Positions 1-14,212 of a DNA stretch of 64,000 bases are shown here, one piece after another. The notes beneath the pieces were generated by a model that made no database searches, was not told the origin of the DNA, and saw only the letters and a list, made by a program, of their open reading frames with translations. Position 1 is the stretch's first letter. The number at the start of each line of letters is the position of its first letter. The position numbers and the translations under genes were made by a program. The DNA lies in assembly GCA_016800925.1 (NCBI GenBank), contig JABCPU010000005.1, positions 492,227 through 556,226 of the forward strand, written 5' to 3'. This stretch comes from Suillus spraguei (Eukaryota > Basidiomycota > Agaricomycetes > Boletales > Suillaceae).

Positions 1-376
1 TGTCTGAGGCATACGAACACATTAGTAAGTACAATGGAACACAAGGCTATGAACTTGGAAATAAGACTTGTACGAAATATCTTATCAAGATGGAAGTCGA
101 GATAACAAAAGCCAGAGGTGCAGAGATAACCAAAAGCTGACACAGGTATAACCTAAAAGGAGTAATGCGCAGGTGCATGGGAATAGTTTTGGATATGAGC
201 ATGGATCGGATGGGCAGATGAGATTGGACAGATGGATTGGGTCAGATATGGATATGGATTGGAGTGGATCGGTGGATCAGATATGTGAACTGGATTAGAT
301 GGGTGGACTGTATAGATTGGGTGTCTGGATGTCCATGGATCAGATCTGATCTGGACCTGAATGTACGTATATGACA
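1..376 (+). repeat. LTR family A, partial (3' end only)
   Basis: This is the 3' part of a repeat that occurs complete at 21597-23737, 44764-46002 and 62704-63948. It shares the block beginning AACACAAGGCTATGAACT and ends GTACGTATATGACA. Complete copies start TGTTAC, end ATGACA and are flanked by 5-bp duplications, so the family is a long terminal repeat. The start lies outside the window. It contains degenerate short repeats of the type ATGGATYGGATATGGAC. Confidence 0.8.
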
Positions 377-1452
377 CCTGGCTGCTCTGTTGGGGGTTCA
401 AGAACACTGGAGACCTGATGCAGAACTTCCACCAACTTTAGCAGCTCACCATGGGTGCAGTGAACCTGTCATGGAGATACCATGATCACACTATGATCAG
501 CATGTCGAGTCTGAGATGCCAACTGTGCCTACTGATGGAAATTTTTGCACATGATGTGGACGTGAGGCCAGGAATGTATGGATCATGCTCTGAGGTTGAA
601 TGTCATCACACTATGTACCAGGCTTCCCTCGGTACCTCTGAATTACACTCTCCCCCCCCCCCCCTCCTTCCCTCTGTACAATGGGATATGTGTGACATGA
701 TTTGAAGTACAATATTAAATTTCATCAAAGTCTATATCAGTAAAATACACATGGGTACAGATGTGAGTACCCCAATGAGTATCCTAAGAACCCAGAGGAA
801 GGAGGATGAACCCCTTAGACTGGCATGACTTGTTGGCCAAGATCAACTCACTCTACCAGCATACATTGAGTCCTATATTGTCATACCTGACTGTTGTTGC
901 TGCTTTTCTCACCACATTGACATATTTATTGTGTTTTTGTGTCTACCATCATATTAGTCAATGCATCTTGTTATGTCTGAATCATGCCTGGTTCACATCA
1001 GCAGGAAAGAGCGAAGAAAAACCTTTAAACTGTGCTAAGAAAATATCGAGAGTAAAACATATAAACCAGGAGGGTTATGAGGACATCTGTCATAGTACTC
1101 CTCAACATCACAGGAAACATACAGAGATGGTATCATGGTCGAGCTCATTGCACAGTGACACCATCTGGAGAAGTTGCTGTATGGAGGGTCAAGAGGAACA
1201 TCCCACCATCCGCGAGACGTTACCTCCGCTACGAGGGTCTGCCAGTATTCTCTCGCAGGAGATCCACGCAGTCCTGCAAAACTAGGGGGAGACCTCTGCA
1301 AGGAGGGGGTCTCTCAGACCATATATTCCCTTTATAAGAATAGGGTCTGACACACCGTGAGAATATCTTCAAAGTGCTGCCAAGGGTGAACAAACATACC
1401 ACCCCGAGGGCCGTTGCATAATCTGCACAAGCAAAGTCACCACATTTTCTCG
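377..1452. other. No recognisable gene
   Basis: Open frames here (for example 806-1285 plus) overlap each other in several frames, have no recognised domain and no convincing splice structure. There is a poly-C run near 650-662. The stretch between the LTR end and the DPH3 stop is best treated as intergenic or decayed repeat. Confidence 0.5.
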
Positions 1453-1932
1453 TCATTGTCGGGATATTTGAGAAACGGCAAGTGCTCGGTCTTCGGTACG
1501 TTCCTCTTTGCAGCGTAAAATAATGTGAGGTTGTGCTCCTGCTGTAACCGCCGCCACCGATGGCTCAGATAGAGTAAGCTTCTCAAGAGCATCCTCAAAC
1601 TTGTCGGTATCACTATCATCATCTTTCTCCTCACTATCTTCACTTTCTTCCGATGCAGACCCTTCGTCACTTGGAGGCTCGTCTTCAAAATCAAGCTGCC
1701 GCTTTTGTTTGCACATGAGTCTCGCTGAGGAAGATTTACATAACGTACCGGATCGTAGACAACCCTAATGATCAGACTGCAGCTCGGACACGTCGCGATA
1801 TCCTCGCAGTTGGCAAGCTGCTTGCGAGAGATCTCGAAGCGGTCGCCACAGGGACAGGGATAGTGGTAGACGCTCTTTACTTCATCCCATGCCATATCTT
1901 CAATTTCGATCTCGTCGTAATAAGCCCCATAT
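1453..1932 (-). CDS. DPH3: Diphthamide biosynthesis protein 3 (CSL zinc finger), start codon damaged
   Basis: DPH3/KTI11 proteins carry a CSL zinc finger and supply electrons to the Dph1-Dph2 radical enzyme that starts diphthamide synthesis on elongation factor 2. Visible here are the conserved [10 protein letters not shown] start, then [11 protein letters not shown] and the CPSC pair, giving the Cys-x-Cys and Cys-x2-Cys zinc ligands. A 53-bp intron (1696-1748, GTACGT...GGCAG) joins YDP to LDFEDE, followed by a long acidic tail rich in Asp, Glu and Ser that ends at 1453. The family N terminus is in frame, but the ATG before it is one base out of frame: a run of four G where five would restore Met-Gly. 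Translation could only start in frame at the Met of EDM (1895), which would lose the conserved first residues. Either the gene is newly broken or the base is a sequencing error. Family assignment is firm; the tail is less conserved. Confidence 0.85.
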
Positions 1933-2299
1933 TTTGAGAGAAAGTTTTGTAGAAGAAATAGGCTGGCCGCTGGTCTACAGTCTGAGTTCAGTGAGTCCCA
2001 GATGACTCCAAGTCAGAGTTAACGTTCAACGTTCAGTATTCGGTTCTAATTTCTGAACTTCCGATCAAGTTTGTCATGCTGTGTTGTTTCCTTTTCGTGA
2101 CGCATATACACAAATACAACAATCATTCATTCATCAATATCATTGTTCGACATCGTAAAGGCCGTAGACGGCGTGTACACGCGATGAAGTAACTAATAAT
2201 CTAAACGTATCCAACCCTAATAACCCTTCCCGATTTTTGAAATCGAGAAGTTGTAGAGGGCCAATCATAAGGCAAAGCGTGCCTAATGTTTGATACACA
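1933..2299. other. Intergenic stretch between DPH3 and the MFS gene
   Basis: AT-rich, no open frame with recognisable content. It contains the upstream region of the minus-strand DPH3 gene and the 3' end of the minus-strand MFS gene. Nothing else seen. Confidence 0.5.
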
Positions 2300-4983
2300 G
2301 ATTCAAATTTCAATGCTGTAAGTCAAATGGAAAGAACTGTACTAACTCGGAAGTAGTTTCCCTTCAGTTGTGTCATAGGAATGGCGATTAAAAACATGGC
2401 GGCCACAACGCTATAAAAAACCATCAGGATCTTCGAGTGTGCCAAGCAATATCACTTGCGCTGCTTCAACACCAAACACCATCAATGCACCAGATTTCGT
2501 AGCCCATGGAACTTGGAAATATGCGACTGCAAAACCTAGGCCACAATCGTGAATGTTGGAGTAATCAGCATTGCGTTGTTGCGACTCACCCCCCATTGCT
2601 CTTGTAAAGTTTAAGAGGGCACTGACCTCGCCCTAGAAGTGGGAGGTGTCACTGAATTGCAAATAAATAGATATGCGTCACTCACGGCACTGTGAGGGAA
2701 GCAGTCATTGCAGTATGCGTCTAATGATATTCCTTGAGTTATCCCGTGACACACGAAACATCAGATTCAAGACTCACACACTGCAACAGTGTTGAGGGTG
2801 ATTGCAACAAGTGCAATGCCCCAGCCCATGATGAGAGCGGCTTTATTGAAATTTTGTATCCCAGCACCCAGTGTCAAAAAGCCACAGATATACAGCGGCA
2901 TTGCTAAGTAACAGGTCCTACACAAACTCTCAGCTCTAATCTTTTGTAAAAGATTGTCAGCTAAATGATTTGCATACCATAAGCGGCTCTCAGACTCGAA
3001 GAAACCACCATTTTTGCGAATATTTAGATTCATGATAAAGTCATTCACGTAACGTCCAATGAACTCGCCAAAAAGGACGGCAACCTAAACTTTCCAAGTT
3101 GAGTACAGTAGTTATGCTCACTTCATAGATGGAAAAAACTTGCAATCGGAGTCGCATACGCTCCAGCAATGGCATATTGACTGAAACCAAAACCAACGGG
3201 AGGAGGAGATCCCATGAAAACAACATTTGTTGTCTACAAAAGTTTATAAGTCCATTGCTGCAGGTCAAACTGGAAACACTCACGTTCACACCGATCGAGA
3301 ACCCGAAGACAAATGTCTTTCGAAAAGGTCAGCAGATTATGGTCAGCAATTTATTTCATCTCACCTCAAAGAGAACTACGAAGAAAAATTGAGGACGCCA
3401 AACGACATTCAAAGATGCCAATAGAACTTCCGACCATTGTGGTCTGTATTTCGCCATGTTGTACCCAGTAATACCCATCAACGTTTCAAATCGATATCGC
3501 AGTCCCGTGGAATTTGGCAGTGGCTTTGACACACGGTGACGATCATACATACTGGTGCAGGAAAGTCAATGCCATAGCCCCAAGAAAAAACAGTATACCA
3601 GAACGTACGTCTCTTCCATGAAAAATGTAATGAGAAATAATACAATACAACTATAGATAGATCCTATAGCATAGGCCCACCTCCAACTATCCAATAATTG
3701 ATGAATATTCTGAATCAAGGACAGCACAAGACGTACCTCGCATGCGCCACCAGGAAGCCAAATACAAATGGTGATAGGAAAGGCGACCTATAAGATAGTG
3801 AGAAATGTCTCTTCTAAAGGAATTCATTTTCTGACATAACAAAACCTGAAGTCCAGATGTTCAACTTCCGTGCTTGAAGATGAAAGGGGAAGATATCCGT
3901 CACGACATAAAGACCCTTGGAGATTGATAAATGTTGGAGCTATCGCGAGAGTTGCGACCAATCATACTGTAACCTGAGGACACGTTCTGAAACCGTAATG
4001 AGCTTAACGCAAACATGAACAAAATGTCGACTTGCCCAAAGAACCCAGTCAGGCAACGCATCCCTTCATCGACAGTTAACATTATCCAATAATTGCCAAA
4101 TTATCCTGCACATACCTGCAAAGGTGGCCAGGTTCGGCGCCAAAGTGGCGCCAATCAAGAATGCAAGCGCAAAAAGCTGTGCTCATAAGTTTTAGGGTTC
4201 ATATTAGCCAAATCACAAGAAATATATACCTGACTCCAGAAGAGCACTGGCAGCCGACCATAACGCCTCATGAGCATGACCCAGAAGATGCCTCCCCAAC
4301 CTAGGCTACATGTGAGAAGAAGTAATTCCCATCTAATGGTATAATCTCACCCAGAAGAAAGATACTCCAGCTTCAACCGGTCACCATTAAATGCGATAAA
4401 GAACGAAGAATTACGAACTTTGACGTCAGATCGTTGATGACACCCGAGGTCGTATCATAAGTTTGAGCGAGTGCGAATATCGAGGCGATTCCTACCAATA
4501 TTTCATAAAGACACTACGGGCAAGGGCGAAATACATACCAATTCCAGAGTCGAAGTCAGGTACCACTGCGGCCATCGTAATGATAATCAAGTGAATATTC
4601 TTGCGGAAATCAGTCCACTACGAATGAATATCTCAGTGTCAGTAAAAATTACATGATAGTGAGAGATGACGAGCGTTTTGCGGATCATTTGGATCGTCGG
4701 CGGGTTGAGGCCAGAGAACCTTCGATCCATCAGGGCTGAGCTTGAGCCTAGAAGCCATTTCCTCCCCAAACTCGACCTTCGCCTGTCTAATGAGTCACGA
4801 ATGAGTAACGATGAGCTCAGGATGGCGAGCAACAACCACATACTCGGGATCAACTACTAAACGGCCAGCAGCCTGCTCATAATAAGCAACAAAGTCGACA
4901 TCCTTGGTAACATCGACTTCAACAGAGTCATCTGCCTTCTTTTTTGACTGCAGCCGCTGGGAGACAACATCCTCTAAAGCCAT
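2300..4983 (-). CDS. Major facilitator superfamily transporter, many introns
   Basis: A multi-exon gene for a 12-TM fungal MFS permease, read on the minus strand from MALEDVVSQRL at 4983. In order one sees a soluble N-terminal region (AGRLVVDPE, then RLKLSPDGSKVLWPQP and DDPNDPQN), AVVPDFDSGIG, the segment TYDTTSGVINDLTSK, the cytosolic loop motif MRRYGRLPVLFWSQ (near 4230), GMRCLTGFFG, GLYVVTDIFPFHLQARKLNI (near 3850), LSPFVFGFLVAHA, SIYSCIVLFLITFFMEETY, MGITGYNMAKYRPQW, GRYVNDFIMNL, MPLYICGFLTLGAGIQ and VAYFQVPWATKSGAL. Splice sites are canonical, for example an intron ending just before GLYVV. The substrate cannot be read from the sequence. The C-terminal exon boundary near 2300 is approximate. 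No lesion was noticed. It lies about 1 kb outside the halogenase arm; a link with the halogenase is possible but unproven. Confidence 0.85.
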
Positions 4984-5905
4984 TGGTAGAGGTGAGAGTT
5001 GGGAAGCGAATTATCAGACAGTCGTCACGATCAATTTGAAGCGCAGTACTTACGTGGGACTCCGAGTCAGCGCAGATTGTGAGGGAGATGCCCAGTGGTA
5101 TGGTTCGATTCTGACGCAATTATCGATAGCGCTAAGGTTATTTGGCCATAGGAAGTAATACCTGATTGTAGGCCGCACCCTGAAAAACTAATATGGACAC
5201 ATCGCCAACAAGCTGTTGCTTCCTAAACTAGTTATTGCAAATGATAAAGAGGAACCACAGTCCCTTGTTGGGTACTGGTGAAATTTTCTTGTGGGGCTTT
5301 CGCATTGGATGCTGGTGTCCGTTGTACCGTGGGCTGTGATGGAAAACGAGCGCTGGCTACATAGAACGAACTCTAGTGAGTTTCCCAGTCGAGTATAAAA
5401 GACTATATCATATACCTAGATAGAACGAACTCTAGTGATTTCTATAGTACATCAGTAAAGAATGTAATAGGTTTGCTAGAATATCAGTTGCCCTGGGGAA
5501 AAACGAAAAGCGAGTGTGGAGTTGCCTAATAAGGGAACTCTGCTGGCGTGAATGATAAGTGTCTGAGTCATAAATGAGTAGACAGCACCACGTTCTGCGA
5601 ACTAGTGAAAGTTTCTTGGGAGGTCTTTCGCCGGTTATCTGTCGCACATTGATGTTAAAACATAAGGAGGCACAGTATGCCTTGCCAGCGAGCTTTCAGA
5701 GATTCGGGTCATCACAATACGTCCGAACTATTGTCTATACAAGATGAGCATACGAAAGTAACTTATGTACTTAAACAAGGGGATCCATGAAGCGGTAGAA
5801 TAGTCAAAGACGCACGGTGAGATTATGTCAGCTTATGTGATTACGTTATACTTTGAATTCGTTTGCTTAATCGTGTTTCAGTCAATTGACCATGATGAAC
5901 AAGTC
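4984..5905. other. Noncoding region between the MFS gene and the left arm
   Basis: No open frame of interest. It holds the 5' flank of the MFS gene. A short direct repeat, AGAACGAACTCTAGTGA, occurs twice near 5362 and 5420. The left arm of the inverted duplication begins at its right edge. Confidence 0.5.
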
Positions 5906-6122
5906 AAGCACTTCAACTGCGGATGATGTACACTGTACGCAAGATGTAGGTCAGGGTCCTAGTCCTCCGAGATCCTCAATCCGGCCAGTCGCTAGTCACT
6001 GCTGAAGTAAACTGAATCCCGCAGATGGTGCGACAATTACTGGCTCTAATTCAAGTAAATAAATATCACAGATTATACACAATCCATCTACGGCCACGGC
6101 AATGATCACCAGTATCCATCAA

Positions 6123-8246
<2,124 letters not shown>

Positions 8247-9069
8247 GTCGAATGCTACTGGGTGTGTATGAGAAATTGACAACGTTCATCGATGCTCTGA
8301 GCTTGAGCTTTTATACTAAACGCGTCCAAACACATTAGGTCAAGCCTCGGCAGGGCGACTCTCAATATCCACGCAGCTCCCACCGCCTTGCGGCGTAGAC
8401 TACAGTCGCTCCTTCTTTTTCAAGCCTAGGCGCTGTGGTTGTCAGGTGATTATTTGTGAATTATCAAGAAAGCTCAATAATTATAACTAACCAACTCTTG
8501 GCATCTCTCCTGAAAGTTATTATACAAACCATGTTCGGCCACTCCTTAGAGTAAGGCTGAAAACGAGTTCGACGGGGATTGGCGGATCACGACGAGTGAA
8601 CAGTAATTCATTAGATATACGGAAAGTAAGGATACGCTCTCATGTTCAAGCGAAGGACTCATCTGATAAAGTGGCACAGAATTACATCTTCAGCGGAGTT
8701 GGCAACCCCTCACAATAGTCTTACCTGGCCAATGTTTGCCCAAGCCGACTGAGATATCTATCATATGCTTCACTCCAGTAAGTCCCAGCGAAACCAGTGT
8801 AATTGCGTTGCTCGCCGACAAGAAGGCAGTGAAAACTCTGTCTAAGGCGGCACCTGATGATACCAACTGTGAATCTTTCATCAGTAGAAGTAGCCTAGTG
8901 GTATTTCGTTGCTGTTTTTCCTGATGGATACAAGATACAGCATCAATGTTATATGACTATAGCACAGAGAATGATTGCGTGCGCGGCAGTCTAGTACAAC
9001 CTGGTACGAGCGAGAAATTAAAATCGATCGCATTCCCAAAAAAAAGTCGCTAACCTTGTTGGTCTTCAT
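8247..9069. other. Noncoding part of the left arm upstream of the halogenase
   Basis: This contains the halogenase promoter region (TTTATACTAA at 8310-8319 reads TTAGTATAAA on the gene strand) and a 63-codon minus-strand frame at 8690-8881 with no recognised domain. The same frame occurs in the right arm, but only because the arms are copies. No firm gene seen. Confidence 0.45.
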
Positions 9070-9549
9070 GAATCCACCCACCGGTAACCAGGCTAATTAG
9101 ACTGGGCCTGATGGCGGGTCTAATAGGGCTGCTCGAGAGCTAGCATGAGCAATGCATCAGAATTAGACAGATAGTGACATCACGAAGGTCATCATCATTG
9201 GCGAGTTCATTAAGATCATCGTCCGAATTGTCGTCCAGCACAGCTGCGAGCTTCATGAGAAGTTGGGCTTGCCCTGCAAGATGTGCTTGAAGTTCGGCCT
9301 GTCTTGGTTGTGCCATGCTTGAGCTTGAATTCACGCATCGCAGAGTCGACGCAGACAGTCATGGCAGCATTGATGGTTGCGTCGGCATGATCTCGGCACC
9401 GTTGCCACTGAACATTAAGCGATGTCATTTTTTGACAGGTGAACTCAGCTGGGCTGAGCCCGCGAGCTGAGCCTTGCAAGAATTAAGCAGCCTTATTAGA
9501 CCCGCCATCAGGCCCAGTCTAATTAGCCTGGTTACTGGTGGGTGGATTC
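9070..9549. mobile_element. 480-bp element with ~63-bp terminal inverted repeats (left arm copy)
   Basis: The ends are near-perfect inverted repeats of about 63 bp, starting GAATCCACCCACC and containing AGGCTAATTAGACTGGGCC; one pair differs by CCGG versus CCAG. The interior encodes, on the minus strand, a small protein-like frame (MTSLNVQWQRCRDH...) and, in another frame, a Gln/Ala/Leu-rich then acidic stretch (QAELQAHLAGQAQ, DDNSDDDLNE). This reads like an internally deleted DNA transposon. The target duplication is not clear. Superfamily unknown. Confidence 0.7.
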
Positions 9550-9811
9550 AGCGCCTGGACCTCACGTAACTTAATTCGGGTAATCTGCAACATCTTCAGC
9601 AAATCTTTTGTAGCTCGTCAATCACTTCATATTATCTTCCACGAATTTAGAGTGTTGTAGATTCGTACCGCCTCTATATAGATCTGAGTTTTGCTCATTT
9701 TTAGGACGTTGTGGTGTGGTGTCGGATGAAAGCCGAGAAAATTCAGGGTCTGACTGCTAATCTGTAGAATACGGTCACATCGAGTCACACCTCGGGCGCA
9801 GTCAACTTTGA

Positions 9812-10479
9812 CTCTCCGCACTGTGCTCTTGATCTGTTGGGTGTCGTCGAACTGGAAGCTTGAAGCATGAAGCTCTGATAAATAATGAATACAGCAATAT
9901 ATTATTTCAAGTATTGTGATTCATGTAATTATTGTGAGTGTACTGATGATATGATCCTGAATAAGATTGACCAAGTGCAACATCATACATTTGTACCTCA
10001 CCAACTTGAAAATCTGCTCTACTATCAGCTGCCGGTGCAAAGTGGGGAATGGAGGAGGCACTGAATGGTGCATGGGATAATATGGGGGGTGCATACCTGC
10101 CAGGTGGAGGAAGATCCATGCATGACATTGAGGGTTGAGGGATAGGCTGTGGTTGATAGCTGCCAAATAGTGTGCCATAGAGGAGATTGAATTTGTTACA
10201 CACTCTCCTATCTACTGTCATGTATTTATACATGTTGTCAATTCTCCCTCTATAGCATCTTAAAAGGATGAGCTTTATCAAAATTGTGATCCTGATGAGG
10301 TGATTGTTATGCTCCAGGTATAACTTTGTGAATATGCCCTTGTACAGGTCAATTGCCTTGAAACCAGGGTGTTGCAAAAATTTAACACGCTTATCGACGC
10401 TTTCCGCTTCATGATATTCAAGGGCAATATTATTGACAATGAGTCTCAGCCAACTTTCACCTGTTTAGCTCACAACACT
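9812..10479. other. Inner flank of the left arm, no recognised gene
   Basis: A minus-strand frame of 156 codons at 9907-10377 has a Pro-rich middle and no recognised domain. A 5' exon for the gene starting near 10520 may lie at its right edge. Nothing else seen. Confidence 0.4.
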
Positions 10480-10521
10480 GAGTCTCCTGTGATGATACAT
10501 TGATCATCCACTTCTCAAGGG

Positions 10522-10988
10522 CAATGTGGGATACCTCAACCTGCAGGTATGTTCTTTTTTCATTTGACTTACTCCCTCTGATCGTTTTACAAGGTCTACA
10601 GCAGCTTTCAACTCAATTTGAGCAGCTTCAAGTGAGATCTCCCTCCCCCTACTGCTCTCTCAGCAGTTCAACATTGCCCATCATCCTCCACTATAACAGA
10701 TCACTTTCTGGAATCACAAAGACAGTTTATGTTGGAGAATCTGATAGTATTGGCATTGACTCACCACCCGCTGGTATCCTTGGTATTGCTGCCGAAAAGT
10801 ACCTCTTTGCACATGGCTACCAAGTGTCAGCTACATGGAGCATCATTCATGCTTTTAGGGAAGCAAATTCCTCTCAAGATTTCACCAACTATCTCTGTGC
10901 TAGAGGAATGGCTATGTTGGAGGCCAAATATATCTTTGAGTTGATTTCAGGATGTGCCATCTATCTTGATGACGATGTCATCATCTAG
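10522..10988 (+). CDS. Unrecognised repeat-associated protein, short two-exon gene
   Basis: ATG at 10522 gives MWDTSTC, then an intron (GTATGTTC...TTTTACAAG) near 10547-10595 joins LQQLSTQFEQLQ, a Ser/Pro stretch and KTVYVGESDSIGI, followed by a compact segment (YLFAHGYQVSATWSIIHAF, SSQDFTNYLCARGMAMLEA, ending LISGCAIYLDDDVII). From memory, comparable stretches occur in multi-copy agaricomycete proteins with an RNase H1 N-terminal domain, but no such domain is visible here. Function unknown. Stop at 10986-10988. Confidence 0.4.
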
Positions 10989-11130
10989 ATAATATTACCG
11001 ATGCTTTTGCACCATGCCTTTAACATCATTTACATTGCCTATATACACTAACAAGTTTTTTTTCTCATTTGCTTGCATTCCCACATTTGTTCATGTTGTC
11101 CTCCTGCTTGTGCTGTTGCAGTTTTCAACA

Positions 11131-12700
11131 ATGCCAGATGTTGCTCAACATCAGCATTATATCAAGGTCACTAAATCAAGTGCAAGGCCTCCATGGTGCC
11201 ACCACATCAAATGCAAAGCACATCTCCACACACAAGCTGAGAAAAAGGCACTCGCTGAGAAATGCATGGCTCTTAAATGCGCATATAAGGATGCCCTTGT
11301 AAATTGTCAGGATATGGTCATGGAGGAGGCCATCAAATTACACAAACAGTTTCCTCACAGGACCATTGAATATTATTTCGAAGCAATTTTGCAATGAACA
11401 CACACCAAGCAAAGAGCCGAAAAACGACCCATTGGAATGCATTTCTTTTTTCCGAGGTCAAGGCAATGAATTCAGGTCAGTTGTGTTTTTGAATACTTTT
11501 CTCAAATTTTCTAATGTATTTTATACAGCACGAGCACCTGATGAACCACATGTGAAGGCTACCCAGGTTGTGTGTGATATTGCTGAGAAGTGGAACACTA
11601 TATCACAACAAGAGAAGACTGACACAACAGAAGGCCTCATGGAAGACTTAGAAGACCATCGCAACAACAAGGATTTGGCAAGTCACAACGTCCCCATCAA
11701 TGCCTTCCATGATATTTGCACTACATTAGATTCTGTAACACAAATGGTATGTACATTGTGGAAGCAGCAATTTTTGGCATGCCTTTATATTGTATATAGC
11801 TTGCTACTATCTCTGCAAGGACTAGGTGTCATACTGCCCTCATCACTGTCCGGGGTGACCTTGACCATTATAATCGCCCTTACATCTACCTTTCAGATGA
11901 TCGTGTTGGCGACTTCTTCCAGCTTGCTCTCAAAGAGACACCCTCCAACTTTGCAACATGTCTTGAAGGCTACTGTACATCTGGCATCACTGGTATGAAT
12001 TTTTATTTATGATTAATTGTACTAACTATTTTGTGGTTCTATAGGCATCATTTCTAACTACAAGCAGAGTTTCCTTCAACTCAAGAGCAAGATATCAGCA
12101 CTTATACTGGAAAAGCTCTGTGAGGCAGCGCAGGTGCCTGTCTTGAGAATGTACTATGTTAACTTCAATGAGAATATCACTGCACATTATGGAGTGATTC
12201 TTGACAACTGGCCACTGAAAAAGTTTGCAAATCCCGGGGACATTGGCTCAATGGTAGAGGTCAAGATCATGTACAATGTGTTTATGATGGGCACAACAAA
12301 ATTTTGCAAATTGACAACCACTGAGTGGGAGGATTGGGACCAGAACAGATTCAATGAGACCTTGGAGTGCAGTTCACATGATGATGCAGATGAAGACAGG
12401 AACACAGATGGTAAATTATATTTATGTCATGATATTGGGCGATGCTAATCACAGCTTTTTCTAGCTAACATTGATCCATTCCTATTGTCTATCTCACAGC
12501 CAGGACACACTGAGTCCCAGTCTGTAGCTACAACAAGAAAAGCCGCACCCATTCAAAGGAAACAAGGCCATGAGCAAGTAGAAGGTGGTGTTATGCATGT
12601 GATTTCAGGTATTACAGGCATGGAAGGGAATGAGGTAACCATTACTAAGAAACTGCGCAAGACGCGCTCTGACAAGGGGAAGAAGCAAGGACTGAGATAG
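11131..12700 (+). CDS. Repeat-associated fungal protein of unknown function, degenerate
   Basis: Several exons on the plus strand form one protein-like reading. It begins MPDVAQHQHYIKVTKSSARP (11131), with a basic Ala/Lys-rich region. An in-frame TGA near 11396 interrupts it before a segment with the look of an HMG-type helix (CDIAEKWNTISQQEK, 11567-11611). Then come LYLSD-like SDDRVGDFFQLALKETPSNF, KQSFLQLKSKISAL, NITAHYGVILDNWPLKKFANP (12173-12235), a cluster of acidic residues and a Lys/Arg-rich tail ending KGKKQGLR at 12700. Introns near 12000-12044 and 12411-12466 are plausible. The family looks like one I recall as multi-copy in agaricomycete genomes, but no catalytic motif is visible, so no function is given. 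Confidence 0.45.
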
Positions 12701-13832
12701 CATGCAGAGAGGCCACAGCTTCAAGTTGACAAGGCAGTAGTAGTAAGCAGTGTAGTCAACCTTGTGTTAAACTCTGCATTCCTGAGACAGAAGAAGCACA
12801 ATACCCTCAGCATTTGAGCTTGAGCGCATGCTGTGAAACAGATGCAGCTGCATTTGACACACCCAATGCAAGACTATACAAGTATGCACACAAAATTATG
12901 AGCATCTAACAGTTCTTTGATATACATGTAGGACATACCTGAATCTTGTGTCATCCATAGCACTCATGGTATCATCTATGCCTCCACTCACACTGTCCAC
13001 AGCCTCATGCTGCATGTCTGCAAGCAGCATCTGAGAGTTGGTACTCAATCCTATAGGCAGTGTCAATAGCAAAAAAGATAGTATAAATAATGAGAACCTA
13101 CCTGTGATGTTGGCATTGTATCATTCTTGTCTGCATCATCGGTCCTCAACCTGTTGTGTCTGTGACAAGATCCTAGACTTGAGCTTGGCAGTGGACCTTG
13201 TAGAGCCGACAACAAGATGGACAGAATGAGAGGTTTTTGAGCTTAGCATTGGGAGAAGGGAGAGAGGACAATGCCTTCACTGCTGCCAGTGATGGCAACA
13301 AGGAGGCATGAACTTCATGGCATTTGCCGAGAATATCAGTCAATGGGGAACCATTGCTGAGCCCTTCGAGTGCCCCTTGGTGCTTCCCTGTACTTTCTAG
13401 AGTATCAGGACTGAGATCTTATTAGTGCTATGTTTCGTCTGGTATTTTAAGCCTAAAGATCTGACAGTGCTTCTGCCCTCTATGTTCCTGTTTTAAGCCT
13501 CCATATCGAGAGAGATCTGACAGTGCTTCTGCTCTCCATGTTCCTGGGAGTACCACCTCCCATGTTCCTGGATATCATAGCTTATAAAGGCAACAAAAAG
13601 ATAATCTGATGGGTAGATTAACAAGTGCATGGTCATGGAAAAAGTGAGAACAACTGATGGGTAGATTAACACATGCATGGTCCACAGAAACAGTGAGACG
13701 ATCATGTAAGATTGACAGCATTGGGATAGCAAAAACATATGCAAAAAAAAGATTCTACATAGGTGAAAAGACAGACAATGCAATAAGACTAGGCACAATG
13801 CTCCAGATGGACACACATCGAGTATGCATTGC
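12701..13832. other. Gap with minisatellite-like repeats and possible minus-strand exons
   Basis: 13430-13560 holds two copies of a ~60-bp unit (GATCTGACAGTGCTTCTGC... with TATGTTCCTGTTTTAAGCC or CATGTTCCTG). 13606-13700 holds two copies of another (TGATGGGTAGATTAACA...). On the minus strand, canonical splice sites near 13103 and 13051 and near 12931 frame an acidic stretch (QMLLADMQHEAVDSVSGGID). It may be part of an unrecognised gene; no function can be given. Confidence 0.4.
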
Positions 13833-14212
13833 TCAATGGATAGCAGCCTGCCAGTGAGCATATGCACTCATGCCTTCATTCTCCATTTCATTGAGCCATG
13901 TCCTGGGGGTAGTGTGGTCCTCCCACCAAGCTGTTTGCCACTCCAAGAAAGCTAATACCCACCTCATTTCCTCTTGTAGGAGCTGGACTTCCTCAGACCA
14001 TCTGCTGGCCCATGCGTGCGCTTTGCACCACTCTAGTATGCACATTGCTAGGAAGCACTCAACTCATAAGGATAAAATTTTGCTTGAATAGTAGATTACT
14101 CACCATCAGACAGTTCTTCTTGCCCAGCACCATGACACTGCTTCCATATCCATGAGATGCCCACCAGTCTCCGCCCCTCAGTTTGGGATTTACTTGCCAC
14201 TTGCTCTTCCAT

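Noticed and set aside
806..1337. Two overlapping plus-strand frames of 159 and 86 codons
   Set aside because: They overlap in different frames, show no domain, and splice sites are not convincing.
1260..1400. Possible structured RNA downstream of DPH3 (G-rich and short inverted pieces)
   Set aside because: No recognised tRNA or other RNA features and no consistent pairing by eye.
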